A stretch of DNA of 64,000 nt from Actinokineospora baliensis. GTDB lineage: Bacteria > Actinomycetota > Actinomycetes > Mycobacteriales > Pseudonocardiaceae. The stretch spans positions 5,196,001 through 5,260,000 of the forward strand of contig NZ_JAFBCK010000001.1 in NCBI RefSeq assembly GCF_016907695.1, read 5' to 3'. A program made the position numbers and the translations under genes. How positions within the stretch are numbered: position 1 is the first letter of the stretch; each line of letters begins with the position of its first letter. The notes under the pieces were generated by a model. It did not search any database. It saw only the letters and a list, made by a program, of their open reading frames with translations, and was not told the DNA's origin. Positions 26,564 through 34,640 of this stretch are shown here, piece after piece.

Positions 26564-27538
26564 TTGGCGAATGTTTGGCGCGCGTTGAGACGTCGCGTCC
26601 TCACCCCGAATGTCTCGGCCACGCTGCTCGACACGCGTGGTTTCCACAAAAAGAGCCCGGCGGCGCAGCAGTTGCTCGAAAAGGTCGGCGAAATGTTCCT
26701 GACCGGGTACGCCCACGCCGCCGAGGCGCGCACCCCGGCCGAGGCCGAGGACCGGTTGGAGGCGCTGCCGACCCGGTTCCGCGGTTTCGCCTACGAAGGC
26801 GCGGCGATGGCGTTCACCATGCGCGACCGCCTCCCGCTCAGCGGCGGCGGGCACCTCGCCGGGTTCCTGGCCGGGCGCGGCGGCGCGCACAACTACATGG
26901 CCTACGTGGGGGTGGGTTGGGCGATGGCCCGGCTCCCCCGCTTCCGCTGGCCCGCCGCCGCGGGCACCGACCCGCTGCTGCGGTGGCTGGTGCTCGACGG
27001 CTACGGCTTCCACCAGGCCTACTTCCGCACCCAGCGCTACGTGCACGAGCAGTACCGGCAGGAGCACTTCCCCTGGCCGGGCCAGGACCCGAGCGGCTAC
27101 GCCACCCGGGCCATCGACCAGGGCATCGGCCGCGCCATGTGGTTCGTGGCGGGCACCGACGTCCCCCTGGTCGTCTCGATGATCGAGAAGTTCGCCGAGT
27201 CCCGGCGCGCGGACCTCTACGCCGGGACCGGGTTGGCCGCCACCTACGCGGGCGGCGCCGACGAGGCGGAGCTGCGGCAGCTGTGGGAGCTCGCGGGTGA
27301 GCACCGCGCGCAGCTCGCGCAGGGCTCGGCGTTCGCCGCCGAGGCCAGGATCCGCGCCGACCTGCTCGTGCCGCACACCGGGCTGGCGACCAGGGTCTTC
27401 TGCTCGATGGACCCGCACGACGCCGCCAAGCTCACCCAGGACGTCCGGCCCGCGCGGCCGGTCGACGGGCAGGTCCCCGCCTACGAGAGCTGGCGGCAGC
27501 GCATCACCGGTGAGTTCGTGTCCCTTGGGAGGTGTTGA
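26564..27538 (+). CDS. unbL: UnbL-like DUF1702 protein (enediyne E3-like)
   Basis: This 324-residue DUF1702 protein is the paralogue of the gene before it (compare FAYEGAAMAFTMRDRL, LDGYGFHQAYFRTQRYV and IDQGIGRAMWFVAG). In the original description of conserved enediyne genes the order unbL-unbV-unbU was found next to pksE, and the same order is seen here. The family function is not known. The start is set at TTG 26564, 6 nt after GGAGGAG, which makes the N-terminus align with the paralogue (RALRRRVLTPNVSATLL); a longer frame starts at 26468. It is 3 nt from unbV, so the two are translated together. Confidence 0.85.
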   Translation: MANVWRALRRRVLTPNVSATLLDTRGFHKKSPAAQQLLEKVGEMFLTGYAHAAEARTPAEAEDRLEALPTRFRGFAYEGAAMAFTMRDRLPLSGGGHLAGFLAGRGGAHNYMAYVGVGWAMARLPRFRWPAAAGTDPLLRWLVLDGYGFHQAYFRTQRYVHEQYRQEHFPWPGQDPSGYATRAIDQGIGRAMWFVAGTDVPLVVSMIEKFAESRRADLYAGTGLAATYAGGADEAELRQLWELAGEHRAQLAQGSAFAAEARIRADLLVPHTGLATRVFCSMDPHDAAKLTQDVRPARPVDGQVPAYESWRQRITGEFVSLGRC

Positions 27539-27541
27539 TCG

Positions 27542-29506
27542 ATGACCACGACGGTTGGTTGGTTGCGCAGGCAGCTGCCCGGCGTCATCGCGGTGGTGCT
27601 GGTGGTGGCCGCGTTCACCGTGGCCAGGCTGCCGACGTCCTCGGCGGCGGAGGTGGACCGGCTGGCGCAGGGCTACCGGTTCGCCCCGATGTCGGTGGCG
27701 ATGCCCAGCGGGTTCCCGCAGCAGGAGATCCGCAAGGTCAACCGGGAGTACAAGGACATCGACGCGTGGATCTCGTCGGTGGGGGCCGCGGTCGCGCTCA
27801 ACGACGTCGACGGCGACGGCCTGCCCAACGACCTGTGCGTCACCGACCCGCGCATCGACAAGGTGGTGGTGACCCCGGCGCCCGGCGCGGGCAGCGGCCG
27901 CTACGCCGCGTTCGCGCTGGACCCGGCGCCGCTGCCGATGAACCCCTACATCGCGCCGATGGGGTGCCTGCCCGGCGACTTCAACGAGGACGGCCGCATC
28001 GACCTGATGGTCTACTACTGGGGCCGCACCCCGATCCTGTTCCTCACCAAGGCCGACGCGACCGGGCTGGCCGAGGACACCTTCAAGCCGGTCGAGCTGG
28101 TCCCCGGCGGCGCGCCGGGCACCGCCTACCGCGGTCCGCAGTGGAACACCAACGCCGTGGCCTACGCCGACTTCGACGGTGACGGCCACGACGACATCCT
28201 CATCACCAACTACTTCCCGCACAGCCCGGTCCTCAACGACCAGCTCGACGGCGGCGTGGAGATGAACCGGTCGATGTCGGCGGCCACCAACGGCGGCGAG
28301 GACTACTTCTTCCTCTGCGAGGGCGCCACCTCCGGCAGCAACCCGACGGCGAAGTTCCGGATGGTGGAGGACGCGCTGCCGGTGGAGGTCTCGCGCGGCT
28401 GGGAGCTGTCCGCGGCGGCCAACGACCTCGACGGCGACGGCCTGCCCGAGCTGTACCTGGGCAACGACTTCGGCCCGGACCGGATGCTCTACAACCAGTC
28501 CATCCCCGGCAGGCTGCAGTTCAAGCTGGTCGAGGACAGCCGCTCGCCGGTGGTGCCCAAGTCCAAGCAGGTCGGCCTCGACTCGTTCAAGGGCATGGGC
28601 GTGGACTTCGGCGACCTCGACGGCGACGGCATGTACGACATGTTCGTCAGCAACATCACCACCTCGTGGGGCATCGAGGAGAGCAACTTCCACTACCTGT
28701 CCGCCGCGGCCGACCGGGCGCAGCTGCGCGACCGCTTCGCCGAGGGCGACGCGCCCTTCGACGAGCAGAGCGGGGTGCTGGGCACCGCGTGGTCGGGGTG
28801 GGGCTGGGACGTGAAGCTGGCCGACTTCAACAACAGCGGCCAGTTGGCCATCACCCAGGCCAACGGGTTCGTCAAGGGCGAGGTGAACCGGTGGCCGCAG
28901 CTGCAGGAACTGGCCACCGCCAACGACACCCTGCTCGACAGCCCGTACTTCTGGCCGAACGTGACCAAGGGCGACGACCTGGCTGGCAACCAGCGGCTGC
29001 ACATGTTCGTCAAGACCGGGGACGGCCGCTACGCCGACATCGCCGGGAAGCTCGGCCTGGACGTGCCGGTGCCCACCAGGGGCATCGCCACCGGTGACGT
29101 CGACGGCGACGGCAAGCTCGACCTGGCCGTGGCCAGGCAGTGGGACCAGCCGGTCTTCTACTGCAACCTCACCGAGGACGCAGGCGCCTACCTCGCGCTG
29201 AAACTCACCCACGACACCCCGGCCGGGGCGGGCGCGTTCCCGGCGCCGGGTTCCCCGGTGGTCGGCGCCCAGGTCACCGTGACCACCCCCGACGGCCGCA
29301 CCCTGCTGGGTCGGGTCGACGGCGGCGGCGGGCACTCGGGCAAGCGCAGCCAGGACGTCCACATCGGACTCGGCAAGGGCGTCACCGGCCCGCTGCAGGT
29401 GCACCTGCAGTGGCGCGACCGCTCCGGCGAACTCAGGGAACAGAACCTGCGGATGGAGCCGGGCAAGCACGAGCTGCGGCTCGGCACCCAGGCGAAGGAG
29501 AAGTGA
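27542..29506 (+). CDS. unbV: UnbV, FG-GAP/VCBS repeat protein with ASPIC domain
   Basis: This 654-residue exported or membrane-anchored protein has a hydrophobic N-terminal segment at about residues 13-30 (PGVIAVVLVVAAFTVA). At least six calcium-binding-type repeats follow, each with a DxDxDG core (DVDGDGLPND, DFNEDGRID, DFDGDGHDD, DLDGDGLPE, DLDGDGMYD, DVDGDGKLD). They are spread over residues 80-530 and probably form a beta-propeller. The C-terminal ASPIC/UnbV domain (about 550-650) contains VVGAQVTVTTPDGRTLLGRV and GGGHSGKRSQDVHIGLG. UnbV is conserved in enediyne clusters; its role is undefined, but the anchor suggests chemistry or storage at the membrane outside the cytoplasm. Confidence 0.92.
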   Translation: MTTTVGWLRRQLPGVIAVVLVVAAFTVARLPTSSAAEVDRLAQGYRFAPMSVAMPSGFPQQEIRKVNREYKDIDAWISSVGAAVALNDVDGDGLPNDLCVTDPRIDKVVVTPAPGAGSGRYAAFALDPAPLPMNPYIAPMGCLPGDFNEDGRIDLMVYYWGRTPILFLTKADATGLAEDTFKPVELVPGGAPGTAYRGPQWNTNAVAYADFDGDGHDDILITNYFPHSPVLNDQLDGGVEMNRSMSAATNGGEDYFFLCEGATSGSNPTAKFRMVEDALPVEVSRGWELSAAANDLDGDGLPELYLGNDFGPDRMLYNQSIPGRLQFKLVEDSRSPVVPKSKQVGLDSFKGMGVDFGDLDGDGMYDMFVSNITTSWGIEESNFHYLSAAADRAQLRDRFAEGDAPFDEQSGVLGTAWSGWGWDVKLADFNNSGQLAITQANGFVKGEVNRWPQLQELATANDTLLDSPYFWPNVTKGDDLAGNQRLHMFVKTGDGRYADIAGKLGLDVPVPTRGIATGDVDGDGKLDLAVARQWDQPVFYCNLTEDAGAYLALKLTHDTPAGAGAFPAPGSPVVGAQVTVTTPDGRTLLGRVDGGGGHSGKRSQDVHIGLGKGVTGPLQVHLQWRDRSGELREQNLRMEPGKHELRLGTQAKEK

Positions 29507-29508
29507 CC

Positions 29509-30561
29509 ATGGCCGACACCCCCACCCCGACCGCGGCGAAGACCCCACCCAGGCACGACCCCAAGGTCACCATCGCGCTGCGCAACTTCGCCATCTCGAT
29601 CACGGTGTTCAACATCGTCGGCTACACCGTGCTCGGCTTCGAGCAGCCGTGGCTGTGGCCGTTCGTGGCCGTCCTCACCGGCTACGCCGTCGAACTCGGC
29701 CTGGAGTGGGTCTCGGCCCGCTCCGAGCGCCGGACCCCGCGCTACGCCGGTGGCGGCGCCAAGGGCCTGCGGGAGTTCCTCTACCCCGCGCACATCACCA
29801 GCCTCGCGATGAACATGCTGATCTACGTCAACGACCGGATCTGGGTGCTGATCTTCGGGGTGATCGTCGCCGTCGGCGCCAAGTGGGTGCTGCGCGCCCC
29901 GGTGCGCGGGCGGCTGCGGCACTACATGAACCCGTCCAACTTCGGCATCACCGTGATCCTGCTGCTGTTCCCGTGGGCCAGCATCGCCCCGCCGTACCAC
30001 TTCACCGAGCACATCAGCGGCTGGGTGGACTGGCTGATCCCGGCGATCATCGTGCTCGGCGGCACCATGATCAACGGCAAGCTGACCGGCCGGATGCCGC
30101 TGATCCTGGGCTGGGTCGGGGTGTTCGCGCTGCAGGCGATCGTGCGCGGCTGGCTGTTCGGCACCTCCATCCCGGCCGCGCTGGGCATGATGACCGGGGT
30201 CGCGTTCATCCTGTTCACCAACTACATGATCACCGACCCCGGCACCTCGCCGTCGAAACCGGCGGCGCAGTTCGCCTTCGGCGGCGGCGTGGCGCTGGTC
30301 TACGGCGTGCTGATGGTCGCCCACATCCCGTACGGGATCTTCCTGGCCACCGCGCTGGTCTGCCTCATCCGCGGCATGTTCCTGTGGGGCCTGCACTTCA
30401 GCGCCAAGGCCAAGGAGCGGTTCGAGGCCCAGCAGCGCACCGCGGCCCTGCTCAACGGCAACGGCCACGGCGGTGGCGACGGGGACGGCGACAACAACAA
30501 CACCCCGGTGTCGCGGGTGCTCGAGCGCGCCGCCGAGGACAAGAAGGCCGTCCGGACATGA
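29509..30561 (+). CDS. unbU: UnbU, polytopic membrane protein
   Basis: This 350-residue membrane protein has about eight to nine transmembrane helices (for example FAISITVFNIVGYTVLGF near residue 27, then WLFGTSIPAALGMMTGVAF) and a hydrophilic, Asn- and Asp-rich C-terminal tail (residues about 305-350). UnbU proteins are conserved in enediyne clusters and distantly resemble the RnfD/NqrB electron-transport subunits, which suggests, without proof, redox or transport chemistry at the membrane. It starts 2 nt after unbV and overlaps the P450 gene by ATGA, so it is locked into the unbL-unbV-unbU-P450 operon. Confidence 0.88.
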   Translation: MADTPTPTAAKTPPRHDPKVTIALRNFAISITVFNIVGYTVLGFEQPWLWPFVAVLTGYAVELGLEWVSARSERRTPRYAGGGAKGLREFLYPAHITSLAMNMLIYVNDRIWVLIFGVIVAVGAKWVLRAPVRGRLRHYMNPSNFGITVILLLFPWASIAPPYHFTEHISGWVDWLIPAIIVLGGTMINGKLTGRMPLILGWVGVFALQAIVRGWLFGTSIPAALGMMTGVAFILFTNYMITDPGTSPSKPAAQFAFGGGVALVYGVLMVAHIPYGIFLATALVCLIRGMFLWGLHFSAKAKERFEAQQRTAALLNGNGHGGGDGDGDNNNTPVSRVLERAAEDKKAVRT

Positions 30562-31931
30562 GCGAGAACGGCTGCGCACCCCGGACCCCGCCCGGCCCCC
30601 CGCGCCGGGCGACCCCCGGGCTGCTCCGCAAGCTCACCGGCGACCGGCTCGGGCTGATGGAGGCCGCGGCGCGCGACTACGGCGACGCGGTGCGGATGGC
30701 GATCGGCCCGAAGAAGCTGTACTTCTTCAACCACCCCGAGCACGCCAAGCACGTGCTGGCCGACAACGCGGCCAACTACCACAAGGGGATCGGCTACATC
30801 CAGGCGCGGCGGGCACTGGGCGACGGGCTGCTCACCAGCGAGGGCGAGCTGTGGCGCAAGCAGCGGCGCACGATCCAGCCGGTGTTCCAGCACAAGCGGA
30901 TCGCCGCGCAGGCCGGGGTGGTCGCCGAGGAGGTGGGCGAGCTCGTCGGCCGGATCCGGGCGCACGAGGGCGGTGACCCGGTGGACGTGCTGCACGAGCT
31001 CACCGGGTTCACCCTCGGCGTGCTCGGCCGCACCCTGCTCGACGCCGACCTCGGCGCGTTCGACTCCATCGGGCACTCGTTCGAGGCCGTGCAGGACCAG
31101 GCCATGTTCGAGATGGAGACCATGAGCATGGTGCCGACCTGGCTGCCGCTGCCCAACCAGTTGCGGTTCCGCCGGGCCAGGCGCGACCTGGCCGGGATCG
31201 TCGACCGGCTGGTCGCCGGGCGGGTGGCCGACCCGAGGCCCGACGGCGACGACGTGCTCACCCGGCTGATCGACTCCACCAGCCGGGAGAGCGACCCCGA
31301 GGTGGCCACCCGGCGGATGCGCGACGAGCTGGTGACCCTGCTGCTGGCCGGGCACGAGACGACGGCCAGCACGCTGGGGTGGGCGCTGCGGCTGCTCGAC
31401 GACGCCCCCGAGGTGCGGCGGCGGCTGCACGAGGAGGCGGTGCGGGTGCTCGGCGACCGGCCCCCGGTCTACGAGGACCTGCACGAGCTCACCTACACGA
31501 ACATGGTGCTGCAGGAGGTGATGCGGCTCTACCCGCCGGTGTGGATCCTGCCGCGGCAGGCCCAGGCCGACGACGAGGTCGGCGGCTACCACGTGCCCGC
31601 CGGGTCCGACGTGCTGATCTGCCCGTACACGCTGCACCGGCACCCGGGGTTCTGGGACGACCCGACCCGGTTCGACCCGGAGCGCTTCGCCGAGGACCAG
31701 CTCGGCGGCAGGCCCAGGTACGCCTACATCCCGTTCGGCGCCGGGCCCAGGTTCTGCGTCGGCAGCCACCTCGGGATGCTGGAGGCCACGTTCGTGCTGG
31801 CGATGTTCGCCCGCGATCTCCGGCTGGAGATCGTCCCGGGCTACGAGGTGGTGGCCGAGCCGATGCTGTCGCTGCGGATCCGCGGTGGACTGCCGATGCG
31901 CGTGCGCTCCACCTCGCGGCAAACGGCCTGA
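30558..31931 (+). CDS. Cytochrome P450 (enediyne E7-like)
   Basis: This 457-residue haem monooxygenase has an oxygen-binding I-helix motif AGHETTAS (about residue 265), an ExxR pair within EVMR, and the haem ligand Cys400 in FGAGPRFCVGSHLG. The style and the C-terminal half resemble CYP102/CYP4-like P450s rather than the shorter class typical of streptomycete tailoring P450s. The N-terminus has no membrane anchor. Enediyne clusters usually carry an E7 P450 believed to oxidise the core. A ferredoxin partner is not in the window, although the Paa reductase at 44185 contains a plant-type 2Fe-2S domain. The gene ends in a hairpin terminator. Confidence 0.9.
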   Translation: MSENGCAPRTPPGPPRRATPGLLRKLTGDRLGLMEAAARDYGDAVRMAIGPKKLYFFNHPEHAKHVLADNAANYHKGIGYIQARRALGDGLLTSEGELWRKQRRTIQPVFQHKRIAAQAGVVAEEVGELVGRIRAHEGGDPVDVLHELTGFTLGVLGRTLLDADLGAFDSIGHSFEAVQDQAMFEMETMSMVPTWLPLPNQLRFRRARRDLAGIVDRLVAGRVADPRPDGDDVLTRLIDSTSRESDPEVATRRMRDELVTLLLAGHETTASTLGWALRLLDDAPEVRRRLHEEAVRVLGDRPPVYEDLHELTYTNMVLQEVMRLYPPVWILPRQAQADDEVGGYHVPAGSDVLICPYTLHRHPGFWDDPTRFDPERFAEDQLGGRPRYAYIPFGAGPRFCVGSHLGMLEATFVLAMFARDLRLEIVPGYEVVAEPMLSLRIRGGLPMRVRSTSRQTA

Positions 31932-31955
31932 GGTCGGGTGCGTCCGTTCCGCCTA

Positions 31956-31993
31956 CCGTGGTGTGCCCCGGTTGCCCCCGGGGCGCACCACGG
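31956..31993 (+). terminator. Terminator after P450 gene
   Basis: A 14-nt stem (arms 31956-31969 and 31980-31993, one G-T wobble) with a 10-nt loop lies 24 nt after the P450 stop codon and closes the warhead operon. Confidence 0.75.
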
Positions 31994-32088
31994 ATCTTCT
32001 CGATTGCGGTCCTTAGCCTCTTTTCCCGGTGCGGCCAGGTGGCGCTGCTATAACGACGGCCACTGGGGCAGCGGTGAAGGGGTGTCGC

Positions 32089-32961
32089 GTGGTCGTCAGC
32101 GAGCAGCAGTGGACATCGGTGCGGAAGTCGTTGCGGGAGGCCGCGGCGCGCTTCGGCGAACTGGTGCGCGCCGCACCGGATCCGGCGGCGATGGCCACAC
32201 CGGACTGGACGGTGGCCGACACCGCGGCGCACGTGGCGATGGTGGCGTGGCTCTACACGACACTGTTCGACACCGGCGGGGACCCGCTGCCGGTGCCCGA
32301 CCTGCCCGCGCGGGTGCGGGCGATCACCGTCGACACCGTCGGCGAGTTCAACGAGGTCGCGTTGGCCACCGTGGCCGAACGCGACCCGGTGGCGCTGGCG
32401 GAGCTGCTGCGCACCGGTGTCGAGGAGATCTTGCGGGTCACCGAGGACCGCGACCCGGACAAGCCGATCGACTGGCTCGGCGAGGCGCGGTTGCCGCTGG
32501 CGGGGGCGTTGGCGCACCTGCTCAACGAGATCGTCGTGCACGGACACGACATCGCCAAGGTGACCGGCGCGCCGTGGGTGGTGCGCGACGAGGACGCTGC
32601 CCTGTTCTTCGAGCTGTTCTTCCTCGGCATGGTCGGCAACGGCGTCGGCCGCCTGCTCGACATCGACAAACCCGTGCTGCGGCGCCGGATCGTGGTGGAG
32701 TTCCGCTCCGCGCACACCGCGCCCGCCACGGTGCTGCTGCACCGCGGGCAGATCTCGATGGCCCCGCCCGGCACCACCGGTGTCGACGTCCGGGTGCGGT
32801 TCGAGCCGTCCACGATGGTCCTGGTGCTGTTCCACCGGGTCGGGCGGGTGCGGGCCGGGCTCACCGGGAAGCTGCGCGTGGGTGGGCCGCGGCCGTGGCT
32901 GCTGCTGCCGTTCCTGCGGTCGGTGCGCCTGCCCGACCGCTACATCGCGGGCCCCGGCTGA
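32089..32961 (+). CDS. DinB/MDMPI-like protein with SCP2-type C-terminus
   Basis: This 290-residue protein has an N-terminal maleylpyruvate-isomerase-like four-helix bundle (TPDWTVADTAAHVAMVAW near residue 41, His ligands there and in NEIVVHGHDIAKVTG near 150). The C-terminal region resembles a sterol-carrier-protein-2 fold (about 195-290). The combination is common in actinobacteria and unassigned. The GTG at 32089 is used because AAGGGG lies 6 nt upstream. It is the third MDMPI-domain protein of the window and lies between the warhead operon and two regulators. Confidence 0.7.
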   Translation: MVVSEQQWTSVRKSLREAAARFGELVRAAPDPAAMATPDWTVADTAAHVAMVAWLYTTLFDTGGDPLPVPDLPARVRAITVDTVGEFNEVALATVAERDPVALAELLRTGVEEILRVTEDRDPDKPIDWLGEARLPLAGALAHLLNEIVVHGHDIAKVTGAPWVVRDEDAALFFELFFLGMVGNGVGRLLDIDKPVLRRRIVVEFRSAHTAPATVLLHRGQISMAPPGTTGVDVRVRFEPSTMVLVLFHRVGRVRAGLTGKLRVGGPRPWLLLPFLRSVRLPDRYIAGPG

Positions 32962-32971
32962 GTACCACCAG

Positions 32972-32990
32972 GGCACGGCCGGAGATGCGT
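32972..32990 (+). promoter_or_regulatory. Cluster motif copy upstream of tetR-type gene
   Basis: GGCACGGCCGGAGATGCGT lies about 65 nt before the TetR ATG and shares GGCA and GGAGATGCG with the other copies. It is one of the weaker members. Confidence 0.4.
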
Positions 32991-33055
32991 CGGGAATCGG
33001 CCGAATGGGACCGTGCACGGATGGAAAAGCCCTTTCCTCGGGACCGGGAACCGGC

Positions 33056-33730
33056 ATGAGCCCTCGGCGTTCCGATCCGAACACCCGAGCCGCCCTGGTC
33101 GAGATCACCGCCCGGCTGCTCGCCGAGAACGGGCCGCGCGCGCTGTCGGCGCGGCGCATCGCGGCCGAGGCGGGAACGTCCACAATGGCCGTCTACACGC
33201 ATTTCGGCGGAATGCGCGGGCTGATCAGGGAAATAGTCCACGAGGGGTTCTCCCGGCTGCAGGACCACCTGCGGCAGATCGCCACCACCGACGACCCGGT
33301 GGTCGACATGGCCGCGCTCGGCCGCGCCTACCGGCACAACGCGGTGGCCAACCCGCACCTGTACGCGATCATGTTCGGGGCCGCCTCGCACGCCGGGTTC
33401 TCCCTGTCGCGCCAGGACCGCCAACACGGCCGCTACACCCTGGCCAACGTCGTGGCCTGCGCCGGGCGGTGCATCGCGGTCGGCCGCTTCCGCGAGGGCG
33501 ACGCCGAGTTGGTGGCCCACCAGATGTGGATCGCCACGCACGGCCTGGTCACCCTGGAGCTGGGCGGCTACCTCGTCGAGCCGCACGACGCCGACCGGTG
33601 CTTCGAGGCGCAGCTGGTGGCGCTGATGGTCAGCGCGGGTGACGGGGTGGACACCGCGGCCGCGTCGGTGGCCCGCTCGGCCGGTCGGTTCCCGATCGCG
33701 GTCCCGCCGGGTGATGGCGCGCGACCATAA
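33056..33730 (+). CDS. TetR-family transcriptional regulator
   Basis: This 224-residue regulator has an N-terminal TetR helix-turn-helix (residues about 10-57: NTRAALVEITARLLAENG, then IAAEAGTSTMAVYTHFGGM). The C-terminal ligand domain resembles the TetR-C/WHG type (AYRHNAVANPHLYAIMFG near residue 95). The start is the ATG at 33056. TetR proteins often act as sensors of the product or an intermediate and control export; the nearest candidates are the DinB/SCP2 gene and the HxlR gene. Confidence 0.85.
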   Translation: MSPRRSDPNTRAALVEITARLLAENGPRALSARRIAAEAGTSTMAVYTHFGGMRGLIREIVHEGFSRLQDHLRQIATTDDPVVDMAALGRAYRHNAVANPHLYAIMFGAASHAGFSLSRQDRQHGRYTLANVVACAGRCIAVGRFREGDAELVAHQMWIATHGLVTLELGGYLVEPHDADRCFEAQLVALMVSAGDGVDTAAASVARSAGRFPIAVPPGDGARP

Positions 33731-33818
33731 GTCCGTACGGTGTGCAGGCGCAAGTCCCCGCGCGAGATCCCGCGCGCGTGTTCGGCAGTCGCCCGTGCGC
33801 ATTCACGGTCTCTTTTCC

Positions 33819-33834
33819 TACAAAGGACTTTGTA
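33819..33834. promoter_or_regulatory. Operator-like inverted repeat before hxlR-type gene
   Basis: TACAAAG-GA-CTTTGTA is a perfect 7-nt-arm palindrome in an unusually A/T-rich patch, about 95 nt upstream of the HxlR-type start. Short spaced palindromes of this kind are typical targets of dimeric winged-helix HxlR regulators, so an autoregulatory operator is likely. Confidence 0.6.
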
Positions 33835-33928
33835 AATAGTCGTGCGGTTATCGCGGGGTTGTCCCGCCGTGCCCGGAAAGGCAGATCAGAAGAAGGTTCA
33901 CCGGAATTCTGCGGTTACGCTCGCTGGC

Positions 33929-34639
33929 ATGGCACCGAAACGCTCCTATGCCGACGGCTGCGCCACCGCGCACGCCCTCGACCTCGTCGGTGAGCGGTGG
34001 GCGCTGCTCGTGGTGCGCGAGCTGCTGCTGGGCCCCAAGCGGTTCACCGACCTGCGCGCGGGCCTGCCCGGCATCGGGCCCAACGTGCTCGCCCAACGGT
34101 TGCGCGAGCTCAACCAGGCGGGCGTGCTGCACCGCCGCGAACTGTCCTGGCCATCGGGTGTGCACATCTACGAGCTCACCGACTGGGGCCACGGCCTCGA
34201 CGGGGTGATCTTCGCGCTCGGCAGGTGGGGCCTGCGCTCGCCCACCCTGCCACCGGAGGCCCCCGTCAGCACCGACGGTCACGTGCTGTCGCTGCGGCTG
34301 CTGTTCGACCGCAGCGCGGCCGCGGGCCTGGTGCTCACCCTGGGCCTGCACCTGGACCAGGACCCGTTCCGGGTGGAGATCGCCGACGGCACGCTCGCCC
34401 TGGCCAGGGGCGACACCGACAACCCGGACGCGGCGATCCACACCACCGTGACCACCTTCGACGCGCTGCTGCGCGACGGCGGCCACTTCGCCGAAGCGCT
34501 GCGCCGGGGCTGGCTCACCGTGCGAGGGGACCTGCGCACCGCCGCGCTGTTCCCGATCCTGTTCTCGGGCAAGGACGTCCGCCACGACGGCCTGCCACCC
34601 CCGCTGCCGCGGCTGCCGTCCCCGCGCCATGCCGGCTGA
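33929..34639 (+). CDS. HxlR-family regulator with C-terminal extension
   Basis: This 236-residue protein has an N-terminal HxlR winged helix (residues about 8-100: CATAHALDLVGERWALLVVREL, then FTDLRAGLPGIGPNVLAQRL, the family signature). An additional C-terminal domain (about 120-230) has an SCP2-like pattern (VEIADGTLALARGDTDNPDAAIH) and is known in a subgroup of actinobacterial HxlR proteins. The ATG at 33929 lies about 7 nt after a TACGCT box, so the transcript may be leaderless. The stop is one nucleotide from the convergent ligase gene. Confidence 0.85.
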   Translation: MAPKRSYADGCATAHALDLVGERWALLVVRELLLGPKRFTDLRAGLPGIGPNVLAQRLRELNQAGVLHRRELSWPSGVHIYELTDWGHGLDGVIFALGRWGLRSPTLPPEAPVSTDGHVLSLRLLFDRSAAAGLVLTLGLHLDQDPFRVEIADGTLALARGDTDNPDAAIHTTVTTFDALLRDGGHFAEALRRGWLTVRGDLRTAALFPILFSGKDVRHDGLPPPLPRLPSPRHAG

Positions 34640-34640
34640 G

